DNA of 64,000 nt, from NCBI RefSeq assembly GCF_033343995.1, contig NZ_CP137573.1:1302001-1366000 (forward strand). The letters are read 5' to 3'. The DNA is from Streptomyces sp. HUAS YS2. Lineage in GTDB: Bacteria > Actinomycetota > Actinomycetes > Streptomycetales > Streptomycetaceae. The notes beneath the pieces were generated by a model, which saw only the letters and a list, made by a program, of their open reading frames with translations, made no database searches and was not told the DNA's origin. The translations under genes were made by a program, and so were the position numbers. Shown here in pieces: positions 40,413 to 50,055 of the stretch; position 1 is the first letter of the stretch; the number at the start of each line of letters is the position of its first letter.

Positions 40413-41048
40413 TCAGCCGACGTTCACGAGCTCCTGACGGCGCCAGTACGCGACGATCTCGGCCGGCGCCTTCTCCGGCGAGCCCGCGTCGTACGGCGGC
40501 TGCGGGTCGTACTCGGTCAGCAGCTGGACCGTCTGCGCGGCCTCGTCGCCGCCGATCCGGCCGAGCAGGTGCAGCGCCATGTCGATGCCGGACGAGACGC
40601 CGGCGGCCGTGACGTACTTGCCGTCGAACACGACCCGCTCGCCGGTGGGTTCGGCGCCGAGCAGCGGCAGGACGTCCAGCGCGAGCCAGTGGCTGGTGGC
40701 CCGGCGGCCCTCGAGCAGCCCGGCCGCACCCAGGACCAGCGAGCCCGTGCACACAGAGGTGGTCCAGGTGCTGGTCGCGTCGGCCGTGCGCAGCCAGGCG
40801 AGGATCGCCTCGTCCTGCATGGCCTCGCGCGTCCCGTCGCCGCCCGGGACCAGGACGATGTCCGGGTGCGGGACGTCGGCGAGGGCCTTGTCGGCGACGA
40901 GGGCGAGGCTGCCCTGGTCGTTGCGGACCGGGCCGGGTTCCTTGGCGACGAAGACCGTCTCGGCCCCGGGCAGACGGCCCAGGAGCTCGTACGGGCCGAC
41001 CGCGTCGAGCGTGGTGAAGTTGTCGTAGAGCAGCACGGCGATCTGCAT
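40413..41048 (-). CDS. DJ-1/PfpI family protein
   Basis: 211 aa from ATG 41048 with GGAGGGGA upstream. The class I glutamine-amidotransferase-like fold shows DIVLVPGGDGTREAM, the nucleophile elbow TSVCTGSLVLGAAGLLEGRRATSHW with the reactive Cys and following His, and AAGVSSGIDMALHL. Its closest relatives by appearance are isonitrile hydratase-like and GlxA sensor-domain proteins. It lies just downstream of the AraC-type GlxA regulator and repeats that protein's sensor domain without the DNA-binding part. The pair may respond to the same compound. Confidence 0.9.
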   Translation of the reverse strand: MQIAVLLYDNFTTLDAVGPYELLGRLPGAETVFVAKEPGPVRNDQGSLALVADKALADVPHPDIVLVPGGDGTREAMQDEAILAWLRTADATSTWTTSVCTGSLVLGAAGLLEGRRATSHWLALDVLPLLGAEPTGERVVFDGKYVTAAGVSSGIDMALHLLGRIGGDEAAQTVQLLTEYDPQPPYDAGSPEKAPAEIVAYWRRQELVNVG

Positions 41049-41076
41049 GGTTCCCCTCCGATGACGGGTGCTGGTG

Positions 41077-42090
41077 TCAGTGATGAGTACTGACGGTGGT
41101 CGTGGGTGTGGTGGTGGTCTCGGTCGCGCGGGCGTGGAAGCGGCGGCGGTAGTCGGCGGGCGGGGTGCCCAGCGCCTTGACGAAGGCGCGGCGCATCGCC
41201 TCGGGCGTGCCGTAGCCGGCCGTCCGGGCGACTTCCTCGACGCCGCCGGCGGTCTCCTCCAGGAGCCTGCGGGCGTGTTCCAGCCGGACCCGGTCGACGT
41301 ACCGGCCCGGGGTCGTCCCGGTCTCGGAGCGGAACGCGCGGGCGAAGTGCCGCGGCGACATCCGGGCACGGGCGGCCAGGGTCTCGACGGACAGGTCCGC
41401 GCCGGGGTGCTCGCTGATCCAGTGCTGGAGGTCGCGCAGCGGGGCGCGGCGGGCGGTCTGCGCGGACAGCTGGGCGCTGAACTGGGCCTGGTTGCCCGGG
41501 CGGCGCAGGAAGACGACCAGGTGACGGGCGACGGTCAGGGCCGCGTCGTGGCCGAGGTCCTCCTCGACCAGGGCGAGGGCGAGGTCGATGCCGGCGGTGA
41601 CGCCGGCGGAGGTGGACAGCCGGCCGTCCCTGACGAAGATCGGGTCGGGGTCGACGTCCACCTCGGGGTAGCAGCGGGCGAGGTGGTCGCAGGCGACCCA
41701 GTGGGTGGTGGCACGGTGCCCGTCGAGCAGCCCGGCCTCGGCCAGCAGCAGCGCGCCGGTGCAGACGGAGACGAGGCGTTCGGCGTGCGGGGCGTGCGCG
41801 CGCAGCCAGTCGATCAGCGCCGGCTCGGGCGTACGCGTGCCCTCGCCGCCCGGGACGATCAGGGTGTGCGGCGGCCCGTCGGCGACCGCCTCGGCGAGGG
41901 AGGCGTCGGGCAGCAGCCGCAGCCCGCTCTGGGTACGGACCGGTCCGCCGTCCAGCGAGGCGGTGCGGATCGGGTACGCGCCAGGGTCCCCGGCGGACCG
42001 GGCGGCACCGGCGAACACCTCGACGGGGCCGGTGACGTCGAGGCTCTGCACGTCGTCGAAGAGGACGACGAGAACGGGTCGCTGCGTCAT
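41077..42090 (-). CDS. GlxA family transcriptional regulator (DJ-1-like sensor plus AraC helix-turn-helix)
   Basis: 337 aa. Residues about 1-190 are a DJ-1/PfpI-like domain (VLVVLFDDVQSLDVTGPVEVFAGA, TLIVPGGEGTRTP, SVCTGALLLAEAGLLDGHRATTHW with the conserved Cys). Residues about 225-325 are an AraC-type pair of helix-turn-helix units (LSVETLAARARMSPRHFARAFRSETGTTPGRYVDRVRLEHARRLL and VARTAGYGTPEAMRRAF). GlxA members control amine, glycine betaine, carnitine and stress metabolism. It reads towards the DJ-1 gene 28 bases away, so they are an operon. Confidence 0.93.
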   Translation of the reverse strand: MTQRPVLVVLFDDVQSLDVTGPVEVFAGAARSAGDPGAYPIRTASLDGGPVRTQSGLRLLPDASLAEAVADGPPHTLIVPGGEGTRTPEPALIDWLRAHAPHAERLVSVCTGALLLAEAGLLDGHRATTHWVACDHLARCYPEVDVDPDPIFVRDGRLSTSAGVTAGIDLALALVEEDLGHDAALTVARHLVVFLRRPGNQAQFSAQLSAQTARRAPLRDLQHWISEHPGADLSVETLAARARMSPRHFARAFRSETGTTPGRYVDRVRLEHARRLLEETAGGVEEVARTAGYGTPEAMRRAFVKALGTPPADYRRRFHARATETTTTPTTTVSTHH

Positions 42091-42212
42091 GCCTCCATCG
42101 TTCGCTCCGCCGCCGATGGCCGCAATGACGAAGGCCCCACCTTTCCTGCCATCGCGTTCGACCCGACACCCGGGCTTCCGGTCGATACCGACCAGTCGGT
42201 AACGTGCCGTGC

Positions 42213-43079
42213 ATGAGCACCCTTCTGCCGCCGCGCGCGGGCCGCCGCTGTGCCTCGTCGCTGAACTCGCTGCACGCCACGCTGTTCTTCTCGCCGGATC
42301 TGGACCGGGAGCTCTCGGCCCTCGGGTTCACCGACCCGAACGCGATCCGGCTGGCCGCGCGGAGCGCCCCCCTGGGCGCCGTCGGCCCCGGCACGGTGGC
42401 GGCGACCTTCTACAACTACAACCACGCACTGCTCGCGCAGCACTTCCCGGCCGTCTGGGACACCGCCTCCCCCGCCGCCGTGCTCGACGCCCGGCTGCGC
42501 GTCGTCGACGCCACGCTGCGCCGGCTGCTCGGCGAGGAGACGCTCGCGTCCGCGGAGCTGGCCGAGGCCGCCGAGCTGGCGCTGCGCGCCGCCGAGGCGT
42601 GCACCGGACACGCCCGCCCGCTGTACGCCGCCAACGCCGACCTGCCCGTGCCGGACGCCCCGCACCTGCGGTTCTGGCACGCCACCACCCTGCTGCGCGA
42701 GCACCGCGGCGACGGGCACCTCGCGGCACTCCTTGCCGCCGGGCTCGACCCGGTGGAGGCCCTGGTCAGCCACACCGCCACCGGCAAGGGCATGTCGCCG
42801 CGCTGGGTGCTGTCGAGCCGCGGCTGGCGGCGCGCCGACTGGGAGGCGGCGGCCGAGCGGCTGCGCTCGCGCGGGCTGCTCGACGCCGAGGGCGAGCTGA
42901 CGGCCGCCGGCGTCGCCCTGCGCGAGGAGACCGAGGAGCAGACCGACCGGCTGGACTCCGCCCCGTACGAGCACCTGGGCGCGGCAGGCGTCGAGCGGCT
43001 CACCGAGCTGGGCCGCGGCTTCCTCATCACGGCCGCCGTCGCGGGCGCGTTCCCGGGCGACCTCATCGGCAAGGGCTGA
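42213..43079 (+). CDS. SCO6745 family protein
   Basis: 288 aa. Start at ATG 42213; a GTG at 42204 adds three residues. Neither has a Shine-Dalgarno sequence, so the gene may be leaderless. The sequence opens with a Ser/Leu/His segment ([16 protein letters not shown]), contains YFNYNH-like [17 protein letters not shown], and later LWHATT-like [32 protein letters not shown], then TGLWSRGW-like [12 protein letters not shown]. This matches the family named after S. coelicolor SCO6745. The C-terminal half looks like a winged-helix or MarR-like fold ([21 protein letters not shown]). Function unknown. Confidence 0.85.
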   Translation: MSTLLPPRAGRRCASSLNSLHATLFFSPDLDRELSALGFTDPNAIRLAARSAPLGAVGPGTVAATFYNYNHALLAQHFPAVWDTASPAAVLDARLRVVDATLRRLLGEETLASAELAEAAELALRAAEACTGHARPLYAANADLPVPDAPHLRFWHATTLLREHRGDGHLAALLAAGLDPVEALVSHTATGKGMSPRWVLSSRGWRRADWEAAAERLRSRGLLDAEGELTAAGVALREETEEQTDRLDSAPYEHLGAAGVERLTELGRGFLITAAVAGAFPGDLIGKG

Positions 43080-43165
43080 GCGGCGGGGCGCGTGCGGTGT
43101 TGCGTCGGCCGACCCGGCAGAATGCACTCGCAAGCTTGAGGCACGAGAAGGCGAGTCGGGACACC

Positions 43166-45598
43166 GTGACGACGTCCATCGAAGCAAGGATCGCCGAGGA
43201 GCTCGGCGTACGCGAGCGACAGGTGAAGGCGGCCGTCGACCTGCTCGACGGCGGGTCGACCGTGCCGTTCATCGCGCGCTACCGCAAGGAAGCGACGGAG
43301 ATGCTCGACGACGCGCAGCTGCGCACGCTCGAGGAACGGCTGCGCTACCTGCGGGAGCTGGAGGACCGGCGGACCGCGATCCTCGACTCCGTGCGCGAGC
43401 AGGGCAAGCTGACCGAGGAGCTGGAGGCCCAGCTCCGGGCCGCCGACACCAAGGCGCGCCTGGAGGACATCTACCTGCCGTTCAAGCCGAAGCGGCGCAC
43501 CAAGGCGCAGATCGCCCGCGAGGCCGGGCTCGCGCCGTTGGCCGAAGGGCTGCTCGCCGACCCGTCGGTGGAGCCGCTCGCCGCGGCCGCGGCGTTCGTG
43601 GACGCGGACAAGGGCGTAGCGGACGGCGCCGCCGCGCTGGAGGGCGCCCGCGCGATCCTCACCGAGACGTTCTCGGAGGACGCCGACCTGATCGGCGAAC
43701 TGCGGGAGCAGATGTGGGGCCGGGGCCGGCTGGTCGCGAAGGTCAGGGAGGGCAAAGGCGACAGCAAGGAGGGGCCGGGCGCGAAGTTCGCCGACTACTT
43801 CGACTTCGCCGAGCCGTTCACCGCGCTGCCCTCGCACCGGATCCTCGCCATGCTGCGCGGCGAGAAGGAGGACGTCCTCACCCTGGAGCTGGAGCCGGAG
43901 GAGCCCACCGACGGTCCGTCGTCGTACGAGCCGATCGTCGCGCACCGCTTCGGGGTCGCCGACCGGGGTCGTCCGGGCGACAAGTGGCTGCTGGACACGG
44001 TGCGTTGGGCCTGGCGCACCCGAATGCTGGTGCACCTCGGCATCGACCTGCGGCTGCGGCTGCGCACCGCTGCGGAGGACGAGGCGGTACGCGTCTTCGC
44101 GGCGAACCTGCGCGACCTGCTGCTCGCCGCCCCCGCCGGCACCCGGGCGACGCTGGGCCTCGACCCCGGCTTCCGCACCGGCGTGAAGGTCGCCGTGGTC
44201 GACGCGACCGGCAAGGTGGTGGCCACTGACACGATCTACCCGCACGTCCCGGCGAACAAGTGGGACGAGTCGCTGGCGAAGCTGGCGCGGCTCGCGAAGG
44301 AGCACGCGGTCGAGCTGGTGGCCATCGGCAACGGCACCGCGTCCCGCGAGACGGACAAGCTGGCCGGTGAACTCATCGCCAAGCACCCGGAGTTGAAGCT
44401 GACGAAGGTGATGGTCTCCGAGGCCGGCGCCTCGGTCTACTCCGCCTCCGCGTTCGCCTCGCAGGAACTCCCGGGCCTGGACGTGTCGTTGCGCGGTGCG
44501 GTCTCGATCGCGCGGCGGCTGCAGGACCCGCTGGCGGAGCTGGTGAAGATCGACCCGAAGTCGATCGGCGTCGGCCAGTACCAGCACGACCTGTCCGAGG
44601 TGAAGCTGTCGCGTTCGCTGGACGCGGTGGTCGAGGACTGTGTCAACGGCGTCGGCGTGGACGTCAACACCGCTTCCGCGCCGCTGCTCTCGCGGGTCTC
44701 CGGGATCGGCGCGGGCCTGGCCGAGAACATCGTGGCGCACCGCGACGCCAACGGCCCGTTCCGGTCCCGCAAGGCCCTGAAGGACGTGGCGCGGCTCGGC
44801 CCGAAGGCGTACGAGCAGTGCGCGGGCTTCCTGCGCATCCGGGGCGGCGACGACCCGCTGGACGCGTCGAGCGTGCACCCCGAGGCGTACCCGGTGGTGC
44901 GGCGGATGGTGAAGACCTCGGGCGGCGAGGTCGCGGCGCTGATCGGCAACACGGGTGTGCTGCGGTCGCTACGGGCGGACGACTTCGTCGACGAGACCTT
45001 CGGTCTGCCGACGGTCACCGACATCCTGCGCGAGCTGGAGAAGCCGGGCCGTGACCCGCGGCCGGCGTTCAAGACGGCGACCTTCAAGGAGGGCGTCGAG
45101 AAGCTCGGCGACCTCGCGCCGGGGATGGTCCTGGAGGGTGTCGTCACGAACGTGGCGGCGTTCGGCGCGTTCGTGGACATCGGCGTGCACCAGGACGGTT
45201 TGGTGCACGTGTCCGCGCTGTCGAAGACCTTCGTCAAGGACCCGCGGGACGTGGTGAAGCCCGGCGACGTGGTGAAGGTGAAGGTGCTGGACGTCGACAT
45301 CCCGCGCAAGCGGATCTCGCTGACGCTGCGGCTGGACGACGAGGCGGCGGCGGAGACCGGCGCGGGCGCGCCGAAGCGGCAGCGCGGTGAGCGCGAGCGG
45401 GGCGGCCGGCCGCCGCAGCAGCGGCGCGGCGGGGGCGGCAACGGTGGCGGCAACGGTGGCGGTGCCGCCCGGGGCGGCGACCGGGACCGGGGGCGCTCGC
45501 AGGCTCCCGCCCCGGCGAACAGCGCGATGGCGGACGCCCTGCGCAAGGCGGGTCTGCTGAACGAGGGCGGCGGCGGGAAGCGCCGCGGCGGTCGCTGA
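43166..45598 (+). CDS. tex: Tex-family transcription accessory RNA-binding protein
   Basis: 810 aa from GTG 43166. Domains in order: Tex N-terminal helix-turn-helix region ([27 protein letters not shown]), central Tex fold, YqgF/RNase H-like domain ([23 protein letters not shown]), helix-hairpin-helix ([32 protein letters not shown] segment), and an S1 RNA-binding domain ([29 protein letters not shown]). A Gly/Arg-rich tail of about 70 residues ([16 protein letters not shown]) is an actinobacterial addition that would bind RNA. Tex is a non-essential RNA-polymerase-associated factor. A strong terminator follows. Confidence 0.94.
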   Translation: MTTSIEARIAEELGVRERQVKAAVDLLDGGSTVPFIARYRKEATEMLDDAQLRTLEERLRYLRELEDRRTAILDSVREQGKLTEELEAQLRAADTKARLEDIYLPFKPKRRTKAQIAREAGLAPLAEGLLADPSVEPLAAAAAFVDADKGVADGAAALEGARAILTETFSEDADLIGELREQMWGRGRLVAKVREGKGDSKEGPGAKFADYFDFAEPFTALPSHRILAMLRGEKEDVLTLELEPEEPTDGPSSYEPIVAHRFGVADRGRPGDKWLLDTVRWAWRTRMLVHLGIDLRLRLRTAAEDEAVRVFAANLRDLLLAAPAGTRATLGLDPGFRTGVKVAVVDATGKVVATDTIYPHVPANKWDESLAKLARLAKEHAVELVAIGNGTASRETDKLAGELIAKHPELKLTKVMVSEAGASVYSASAFASQELPGLDVSLRGAVSIARRLQDPLAELVKIDPKSIGVGQYQHDLSEVKLSRSLDAVVEDCVNGVGVDVNTASAPLLSRVSGIGAGLAENIVAHRDANGPFRSRKALKDVARLGPKAYEQCAGFLRIRGGDDPLDASSVHPEAYPVVRRMVKTSGGEVAALIGNTGVLRSLRADDFVDETFGLPTVTDILRELEKPGRDPRPAFKTATFKEGVEKLGDLAPGMVLEGVVTNVAAFGAFVDIGVHQDGLVHVSALSKTFVKDPRDVVKPGDVVKVKVLDVDIPRKRISLTLRLDDEAAAETGAGAPKRQRGERERGGRPPQQRRGGGGNGGGNGGGAARGGDRDRGRSQAPAPANSAMADALRKAGLLNEGGGGKRRGGR

Positions 45599-45608
45599 CG
45601 GCGACGTG

Positions 45609-45650
45609 AACGACGCAGGGCCCGGCCTTCCGGCCGGGCCCTGCGTCGTT
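45609..45650. terminator. perfect bidirectional terminator after tex
   Basis: AACGACGCAGGGCCCGGCC and its exact complement form a 19-bp stem around a TTCC tetraloop, with TTGTT following. It lies between the convergent tex gene and the HEAT-like protein gene, serving both. Confidence 0.92.
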
Positions 45651-45658
45651 GTTCGGGG

Positions 45659-46069
45659 CTACCCCGCGAACCTCAGGGCCCAGTCCGCGCGGTTGACGAC
45701 GGTCAGGTCGTCGTCCGTGAGGAGGGGCTGGAGGAGGGTGCGGGCCTTCTTCGGATCGGCGGTGACGAGGTCGGCGATCTCGGTCGCCAGGCCGTCCTGG
45801 TCGTCGCCCAGGTCCACGGCGGAGGCGCGGACCAGGAGCGGCAGGGTGTCCGGCCCGCCGATCGTGCCGATCATGCCGCCGAGCACCTCGCGGGCGTAGA
45901 AGTTCCGGTCGGTCAGGGCCCGGTCGAGACCCGCTTCGAGGTGCGGCAGCAGGGACGGGTCGCCGGTGGCGGCGAGCTCGTCTGCCAGGTCGATGGTCTC
46001 GTCCACGTCCGCGTCGAGGTCGTCCAGCATGACGAGCAGCCGCTCGATCCTCGGGTCCGTCGCGTTCAT
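45659..46069 (-). CDS. HEAT-repeat-like hypothetical protein, 136 aa
   Basis: Start at ATG 46069, which overlaps the stop of the ABC-F gene by one base (TGATG). The protein is acidic and helical (IERLLVMLDDLDADVDETIDLADELAATGDPSLLPHLEAGL), with a repeat-like sequence (DPSLLPHLEAGLDRALTD, PDTLPLLVRAS, ARTLLQPLLTDDDLTVVNRADWAL), consistent with two or three HEAT-type helix pairs. Such adaptors often bind other proteins. Coupling to the ABC-F gene suggests a shared role or shared regulation. No close family is recognised. Confidence 0.75.
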   Translation of the reverse strand: MNATDPRIERLLVMLDDLDADVDETIDLADELAATGDPSLLPHLEAGLDRALTDRNFYAREVLGGMIGTIGGPDTLPLLVRASAVDLGDDQDGLATEIADLVTADPKKARTLLQPLLTDDDLTVVNRADWALRFAG

Positions 46070-47706
46070 CAGTGCTCGATCACCTTTCCGGCCGCGACCT
46101 CCAGGCGGCGCGTCGTGCGGACGGCGTCCAGCATCCGCCGGTCGTGGGTGACCAGGAGCAGGGTGCCGTTGTACGAGTCCATTGCGGACTCGAGCTGTTC
46201 GATGGCCGGCAGGTCCAGGTGGTTGGTCGGCTCGTCCAGGACCAGCAGGTTCACCCCCCGGCCCTGGAGCAGGGCGAGAGCGGCGCGGGTGCGCTCGCCC
46301 GGGGAGAGCGTGGTCGCCGGGCGCAGCACGTGGTCGGCCTTGAGGCCGAACTTGGCGAGCAGGGTCCGCACGTCGGCCGGTTCGGTGTCCGGGACGGCCG
46401 CACAGAACGCGTCCAGCAGCGACTCCGAGCCGTGGAAGAGCTTGCGGGCCTGGTCGACCTCGCCGACGACGACGCCGGAGCCGAGGGAGGCGTGACCGGA
46501 GTCCAGCGGGAGGCGGCCGAGCAGGGCGGCGAGCAGGGTCGACTTGCCGGCGCCGTTGGCGCCGGTGATGGCGACGCGGTCCGCCCAGTCGATCTGGAGC
46601 GAGGCCGGCCCGAAGCGGAAGTCGCCCCGGCGGACCTCGGCGTCGCGCAGGGTCGCGACGACCGAGCCGGAGCGCGGGGCGGTGGCGATCTCCATACGGA
46701 GCTCCCACTCCTTGCGGGGCTCGTCGACGACCTCCAGGCGCTCGATCGCGCGCTGGGTCTGGCGGGCCTTGGCGGCCTGCTTCTCGCTGGACTCGCTGCG
46801 GAACTTGCGGCCGATCTTGTCGTTGTCGGTCGCCTTGCGGCGGGCGTTCTTGACGCCCTTGTCCATCCAGGAGCGCTGCATCTGGGCGCGGCCTTCGAGG
46901 GCGGCCTTCTTGTCGGCGTACTCCTCGAACTCCTCGCGGGCGTGCCGGCGGGCGGTGTCCCGCTCCTCCAGGTACGCCTGGTAGCCACCGCCGTAGAGGG
47001 TGATCTGCTGCTGGGCCAGGTCGAGTTCGAGGACCTTGGTGACGGTCCGGGTGAGGAACTCGCGGTCGTGGCTGATCACGACGGTGCCGGCACGCAGGCC
47101 CTGCACGAAGGCCTCGAGCCGCTCCAGGCCGTCGAGGTCGAGGTCGTTGGTCGGCTCGTCGAGCAGGAAGACGTCGTACCGGGAGAGGAGCAGCGAGGCG
47201 AGTCCGGCGCGGGCGGCCTGGCCGCCGGAGAGCGCGGTCATGGGGTGGTCGAGGCCGACGGTGAGGCCGAGGGAGTCGGCGACCTCCTCGGCGCGCTCGT
47301 CGAGGTCGGCGCCGCCGAGGTCGAGCCAGCGCTCGAGGCTCACGGCGTACGCGTCGTCGGCGCCGGGCGCGCCGTCGACGAGGCCCTGGGTGGCCTCGTC
47401 CATGGCGGCCTGCGCGGCGGCGACACCGGTACGACGGGCGAGGAACCCGCGCACGGTCTCCCCCTCCCTGCGCTCGGGCTCCTGCGGCAGGTGCCCGACG
47501 GTCCCGCTGGGCGGAGAGAGCGTGACCCCGCCCTCCTCCGGCGTGTCGAGCCCCGCGAGCAGCCGCAGCAGCGTGGACTTCCCGGCCCCGTTGACACCGA
47601 CGAGCCCGATGACGTCGCCGGGGGCGACGACCAGATCGAGCCCGGCGAAGAGCGAGCGTTCGCCGTGCCCGGCGGCGAGATCCTTGGCGACGAGGGTTGC
47701 AGTCAT
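46069..47706 (-). CDS. ABC-F family ATP-binding protein
   Basis: 545 aa from ATG 47706; an ATG four codons earlier is possible, and neither has a good ribosome binding site. Two ATPase domains without membrane parts: Walker A GVNGAGKST and GANGAGKST, signatures LSGGQAARAGLAS and LSPGERTRAALAL, Walker B VFLLDEPTNDLDLDG and LLVLDEPTNHLDLPA. The linker between them (about 245-330) is long, charged and helical (REEFEEYADKKAALEGRAQM), as in ribosome-acting ABC-F proteins. Some members protect ribosomes from antibiotics, others act as translation factors; which applies here cannot be told. Confidence 0.93.
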   Translation of the reverse strand: MTATLVAKDLAAGHGERSLFAGLDLVVAPGDVIGLVGVNGAGKSTLLRLLAGLDTPEEGGVTLSPPSGTVGHLPQEPERREGETVRGFLARRTGVAAAQAAMDEATQGLVDGAPGADDAYAVSLERWLDLGGADLDERAEEVADSLGLTVGLDHPMTALSGGQAARAGLASLLLSRYDVFLLDEPTNDLDLDGLERLEAFVQGLRAGTVVISHDREFLTRTVTKVLELDLAQQQITLYGGGYQAYLEERDTARRHAREEFEEYADKKAALEGRAQMQRSWMDKGVKNARRKATDNDKIGRKFRSESSEKQAAKARQTQRAIERLEVVDEPRKEWELRMEIATAPRSGSVVATLRDAEVRRGDFRFGPASLQIDWADRVAITGANGAGKSTLLAALLGRLPLDSGHASLGSGVVVGEVDQARKLFHGSESLLDAFCAAVPDTEPADVRTLLAKFGLKADHVLRPATTLSPGERTRAALALLQGRGVNLLVLDEPTNHLDLPAIEQLESAMDSYNGTLLLVTHDRRMLDAVRTTRRLEVAAGKVIEH

Positions 47707-47865
47707 CAGGGAAAGCATCCTAGGTCAGGACGCCCGCGGCCGGGACGGCCGGGTCGGCGCGGTGAACGCGCCCCGGCACCACAAAGGACGCACCAGCAGC
47801 GAGCCCGGCGAAGCCAGGACCCGAGCCCGGCCGGGTCGGGCGGCTGTCCCGGGCTCCCGTCGCCT

Positions 47866-48900
47866 CTAACGCGGCGGGTCGTACGTCACCGGCGGGACCG
47901 GGACGTTCGACGTGGTGCGGGCCAGGATGTAGCTGCGGCCTTTCAGGGGGTGGGGGGTCAGGGGGATCCGGTGGGTGCCGGGGGCAAGGATCTCGTCGTG
48001 GAGGAGGTGGACTCGGGTGCGGTTCAGGAGGCCCGTGCGGTAGGCGAGCAGCGTGACGCGGCAGGGGGCCGTCACCTCCAGGACCGCTTCCCCCGAGGAC
48101 GCCTCCAGGCGGGTCACCCGGCGGAGCTCGGTTGGGGTTCGGTCCAGGGCGTGCTCGATCTGGGCGACGAGGAGCGGGATCACCGGCGCGAGGCCGTCCA
48201 CGTACGCGACGTCCGCGGCGCCCGCCCGGGCGAAGGCCTGGCGGACGGCGCCCCGTACCGGCTCGCCGACCTCCGGGCCGAAGGCGACCGCCCCGTACCC
48301 GCGCAGCTCCTCCGCCGTGACGCCCTCGGCGTCCTGCGCGATGTCGGCGCCGATGCCGATGGACCGCAGCGCGGCGGCGAGCCGGCCAAGGCCCGTGGCA
48401 CGCGCTCCGACGAGCAGCACCCGCGGCCGGGCCGGCCGCCCCGCCGCGAGCAGCGGCGCCAGCGCGGCCCGGTACTCGTCGGCACGGAACCGGAACGGGC
48501 CGATGCCGTGGTAGCCGTCGCGCTCCAGGTCGACGTCCTCGTCCGTCTGCCAGGCGAAGTCGCGCCAGACGACCGCGTCCCCGTCGCGCTCCACGACCGC
48601 CGTGACGGCGCCGCAGTCGAGCCCCGCGCACTCGGGGCAGGCGTACAGGACGCAACGCCCGCCGGCGAGCGGCGGCTCGGCCTCCAGCAGGAGCCGGCGG
48701 ACGTCCTCGCCGAAGATCTCCGGCGGCACGTCCGCGGCGAGCGGCGAGACGGCGTCCAGCTCGGAGAGTTCCTGGAGCAGCGGCCGTCCGTCGACGACGA
48801 AGTCGAGGAACTCACGGTGGAGCTTCTGGGCGCCCCGGACCAGGACGCCGCCGGCGCGTACCGCCGGGGCCAGGGCGAACGTCGCGTACTCGGCTGCCAT
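47866..48900 (-). CDS. hypothetical protein, 344 aa, with CPEC motif
   Basis: I do not recognise the family. The N-terminal half has FVVDGRPLLQEL and a Cys cluster CPECAGLDCG (residues about 88-97) that could bind zinc. It is followed by VWRDFAWQTDEDVDLERDGYHGIGPFRFRADEYRAAL. The middle contains a Rossmann-like VLLVGARATGLGRLAAALRSIG and an acidic stretch VAFGPEVGEPVR. The C-terminus (TPCRVTLLAYRTGLLNRTRVHLLHDE) looks like a small beta domain. No signal peptide, so cytoplasmic. It may combine a zinc site with a nucleotide-binding fold. It is divergent from the FAD oxidase gene, 68 bases apart. Confidence 0.8.
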   Translation of the reverse strand: MAAEYATFALAPAVRAGGVLVRGAQKLHREFLDFVVDGRPLLQELSELDAVSPLAADVPPEIFGEDVRRLLLEAEPPLAGGRCVLYACPECAGLDCGAVTAVVERDGDAVVWRDFAWQTDEDVDLERDGYHGIGPFRFRADEYRAALAPLLAAGRPARPRVLLVGARATGLGRLAAALRSIGIGADIAQDAEGVTAEELRGYGAVAFGPEVGEPVRGAVRQAFARAGAADVAYVDGLAPVIPLLVAQIEHALDRTPTELRRVTRLEASSGEAVLEVTAPCRVTLLAYRTGLLNRTRVHLLHDEILAPGTHRIPLTPHPLKGRSYILARTTSNVPVPPVTYDPPR

Positions 48901-48968
48901 GGGGGGAGTATCCCCACGTCCGGGCCGATGTGAGCACGGAGGCGGCGGATCGGCGTTACGGTCCGGCC

Positions 48969-49916
48969 ATGAGCGGCGACGATGTGATCGTGGTGGGCAG
49001 TGGGGTCGTGGGCCTGACGACGGCGGTGACGCTGGCGGAGCGCGGCCGGCGGGTCCGGGTGTGGACGCGGGACGCCCCCGGGGAGACGACGTCGGCGGTG
49101 GCCGGTGCGCTGTGGTGGCCGTACCGGATCGAACCGGAGGCCGAGGTCGGCACCTGGTCCCTCGCCTCGCTGCGGGTGTACGAGGACCTGGCGGCCGAGC
49201 CGGAGCGTACCGGGGTGCGGATGGTGGACGGCGTCCACGCGGACGTCGACCTCGACGGGCTCGGCTCCTGGTCCGCCGAGGTGTCCGGGCTGCGGCGGGC
49301 GCGCCCGGAGGAGGTGCCGGGGCCGTACGCGACGGGGCTGGCGGCGCGGCTGCCGCTGATCGACATGCCGGTCCATCTGGGCTGGCTGACGGACCGGTTG
49401 GTGACGGCCGGCGGGACGGTCGAGCGGCGCGCGATCACGTCGTTCGCGGAGGCCGACGCGCCGGTGGTGGTCGACTGCACGGGTCTCGCGGCCCGCACGC
49501 TGGCGCCGGACGACGGACTGCGGCCGGTGCGGGGGCAGTTGGTACTGGTGGAGAACCCGGGGATCGAGGAGTGGTTCACGGCGGCCGATCCGGCGTCGAG
49601 CGCGACGACGTACTACTTCCCACAGCCGGGGCGGCTGGTGCTGGGCGGGACGGCGGAGGAGGGCGACGCGCGGACCGCTCCGGACGAGGCGACGGCGGCG
49701 GCGATCATCGCCCGGTGCGCGCGGATCCGCCCGGAGATCGCGGAGGCCCGGGTCATCGGCCACCGGGTGGGCCTGCGGCCGTCCCGCGCGGGCGGGGTGC
49801 GGATCGCGACGGAGCCCTTGTCGAACGGCGGGCGCCTCGTGCACAACTACGGCCACGGGGGCGCCGGGGTCACCGTCGCCTGGGGCTGCGCCCGGGCGGC
49901 GGCCGCTCTGGCCTGA
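48969..49916 (+). CDS. FAD-dependent D-amino-acid oxidase-like enzyme
   Basis: 315 aa. The FAD dinucleotide fold VIVVGSGVVGLTTAVTLAERG is at residues 6-26, with GETTSAVAGALWWPYR (the substrate and FAD region of D-amino-acid oxidases), VVVDCTGLAARTLAPD, RPVRGQLVLVENPG, TYYFPQPGRLVLGGT and the C-terminal GGVRIATEPLSNGGRLVHNYGHGGAGVTVAWG, which is the family's flavin-binding signature (HNYGHGGxG). It oxidises D-amino acids to 2-oxo acids with H2O2. The reading frame is open further upstream but the first suitable start is the ATG at 48969. Confidence 0.92.
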   Translation: MSGDDVIVVGSGVVGLTTAVTLAERGRRVRVWTRDAPGETTSAVAGALWWPYRIEPEAEVGTWSLASLRVYEDLAAEPERTGVRMVDGVHADVDLDGLGSWSAEVSGLRRARPEEVPGPYATGLAARLPLIDMPVHLGWLTDRLVTAGGTVERRAITSFAEADAPVVVDCTGLAARTLAPDDGLRPVRGQLVLVENPGIEEWFTAADPASSATTYYFPQPGRLVLGGTAEEGDARTAPDEATAAAIIARCARIRPEIAEARVIGHRVGLRPSRAGGVRIATEPLSNGGRLVHNYGHGGAGVTVAWGCARAAAALA

Positions 49917-49990
49917 CGGCCCGGGTGCCGCGCCGACCGACAACCACACCGCCGACCTCGCACGGTCGCCCGCCCCGCCCGGCGGCCGGG

Positions 49991-50038
49991 CAGGCGGGCG
50001 GCCGGACAGGCGGGCGGCCGGACAGGCGGGCGGCCGGG
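49991..50038. repeat. 16-bp tandem repeat, three copies
   Basis: CAGGCGGGCGGCCGGA occurs at 49991-50006, 50007-50022 and, with a final G for A, at 50023-50038; a partial unit (GGCGGCCGGG) precedes them. It lies in the gap between the FAD oxidase and the small secreted protein gene. Confidence 0.85.
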
Positions 50039-50055
50039 TGGCCGGGTTCCGACGG

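Noticed and set aside
42209..43150. Long plus-strand frame overlapping the SCO6745-family gene and running into tex
   Set aside because: It is the shifted, Arg-rich shadow of the SCO6745-family gene; tex itself begins at the GTG at 43166.
49991..50038. Possible CRISPR array
   Set aside because: The 16-bp units are contiguous, with no spacers, and no cas gene is nearby.
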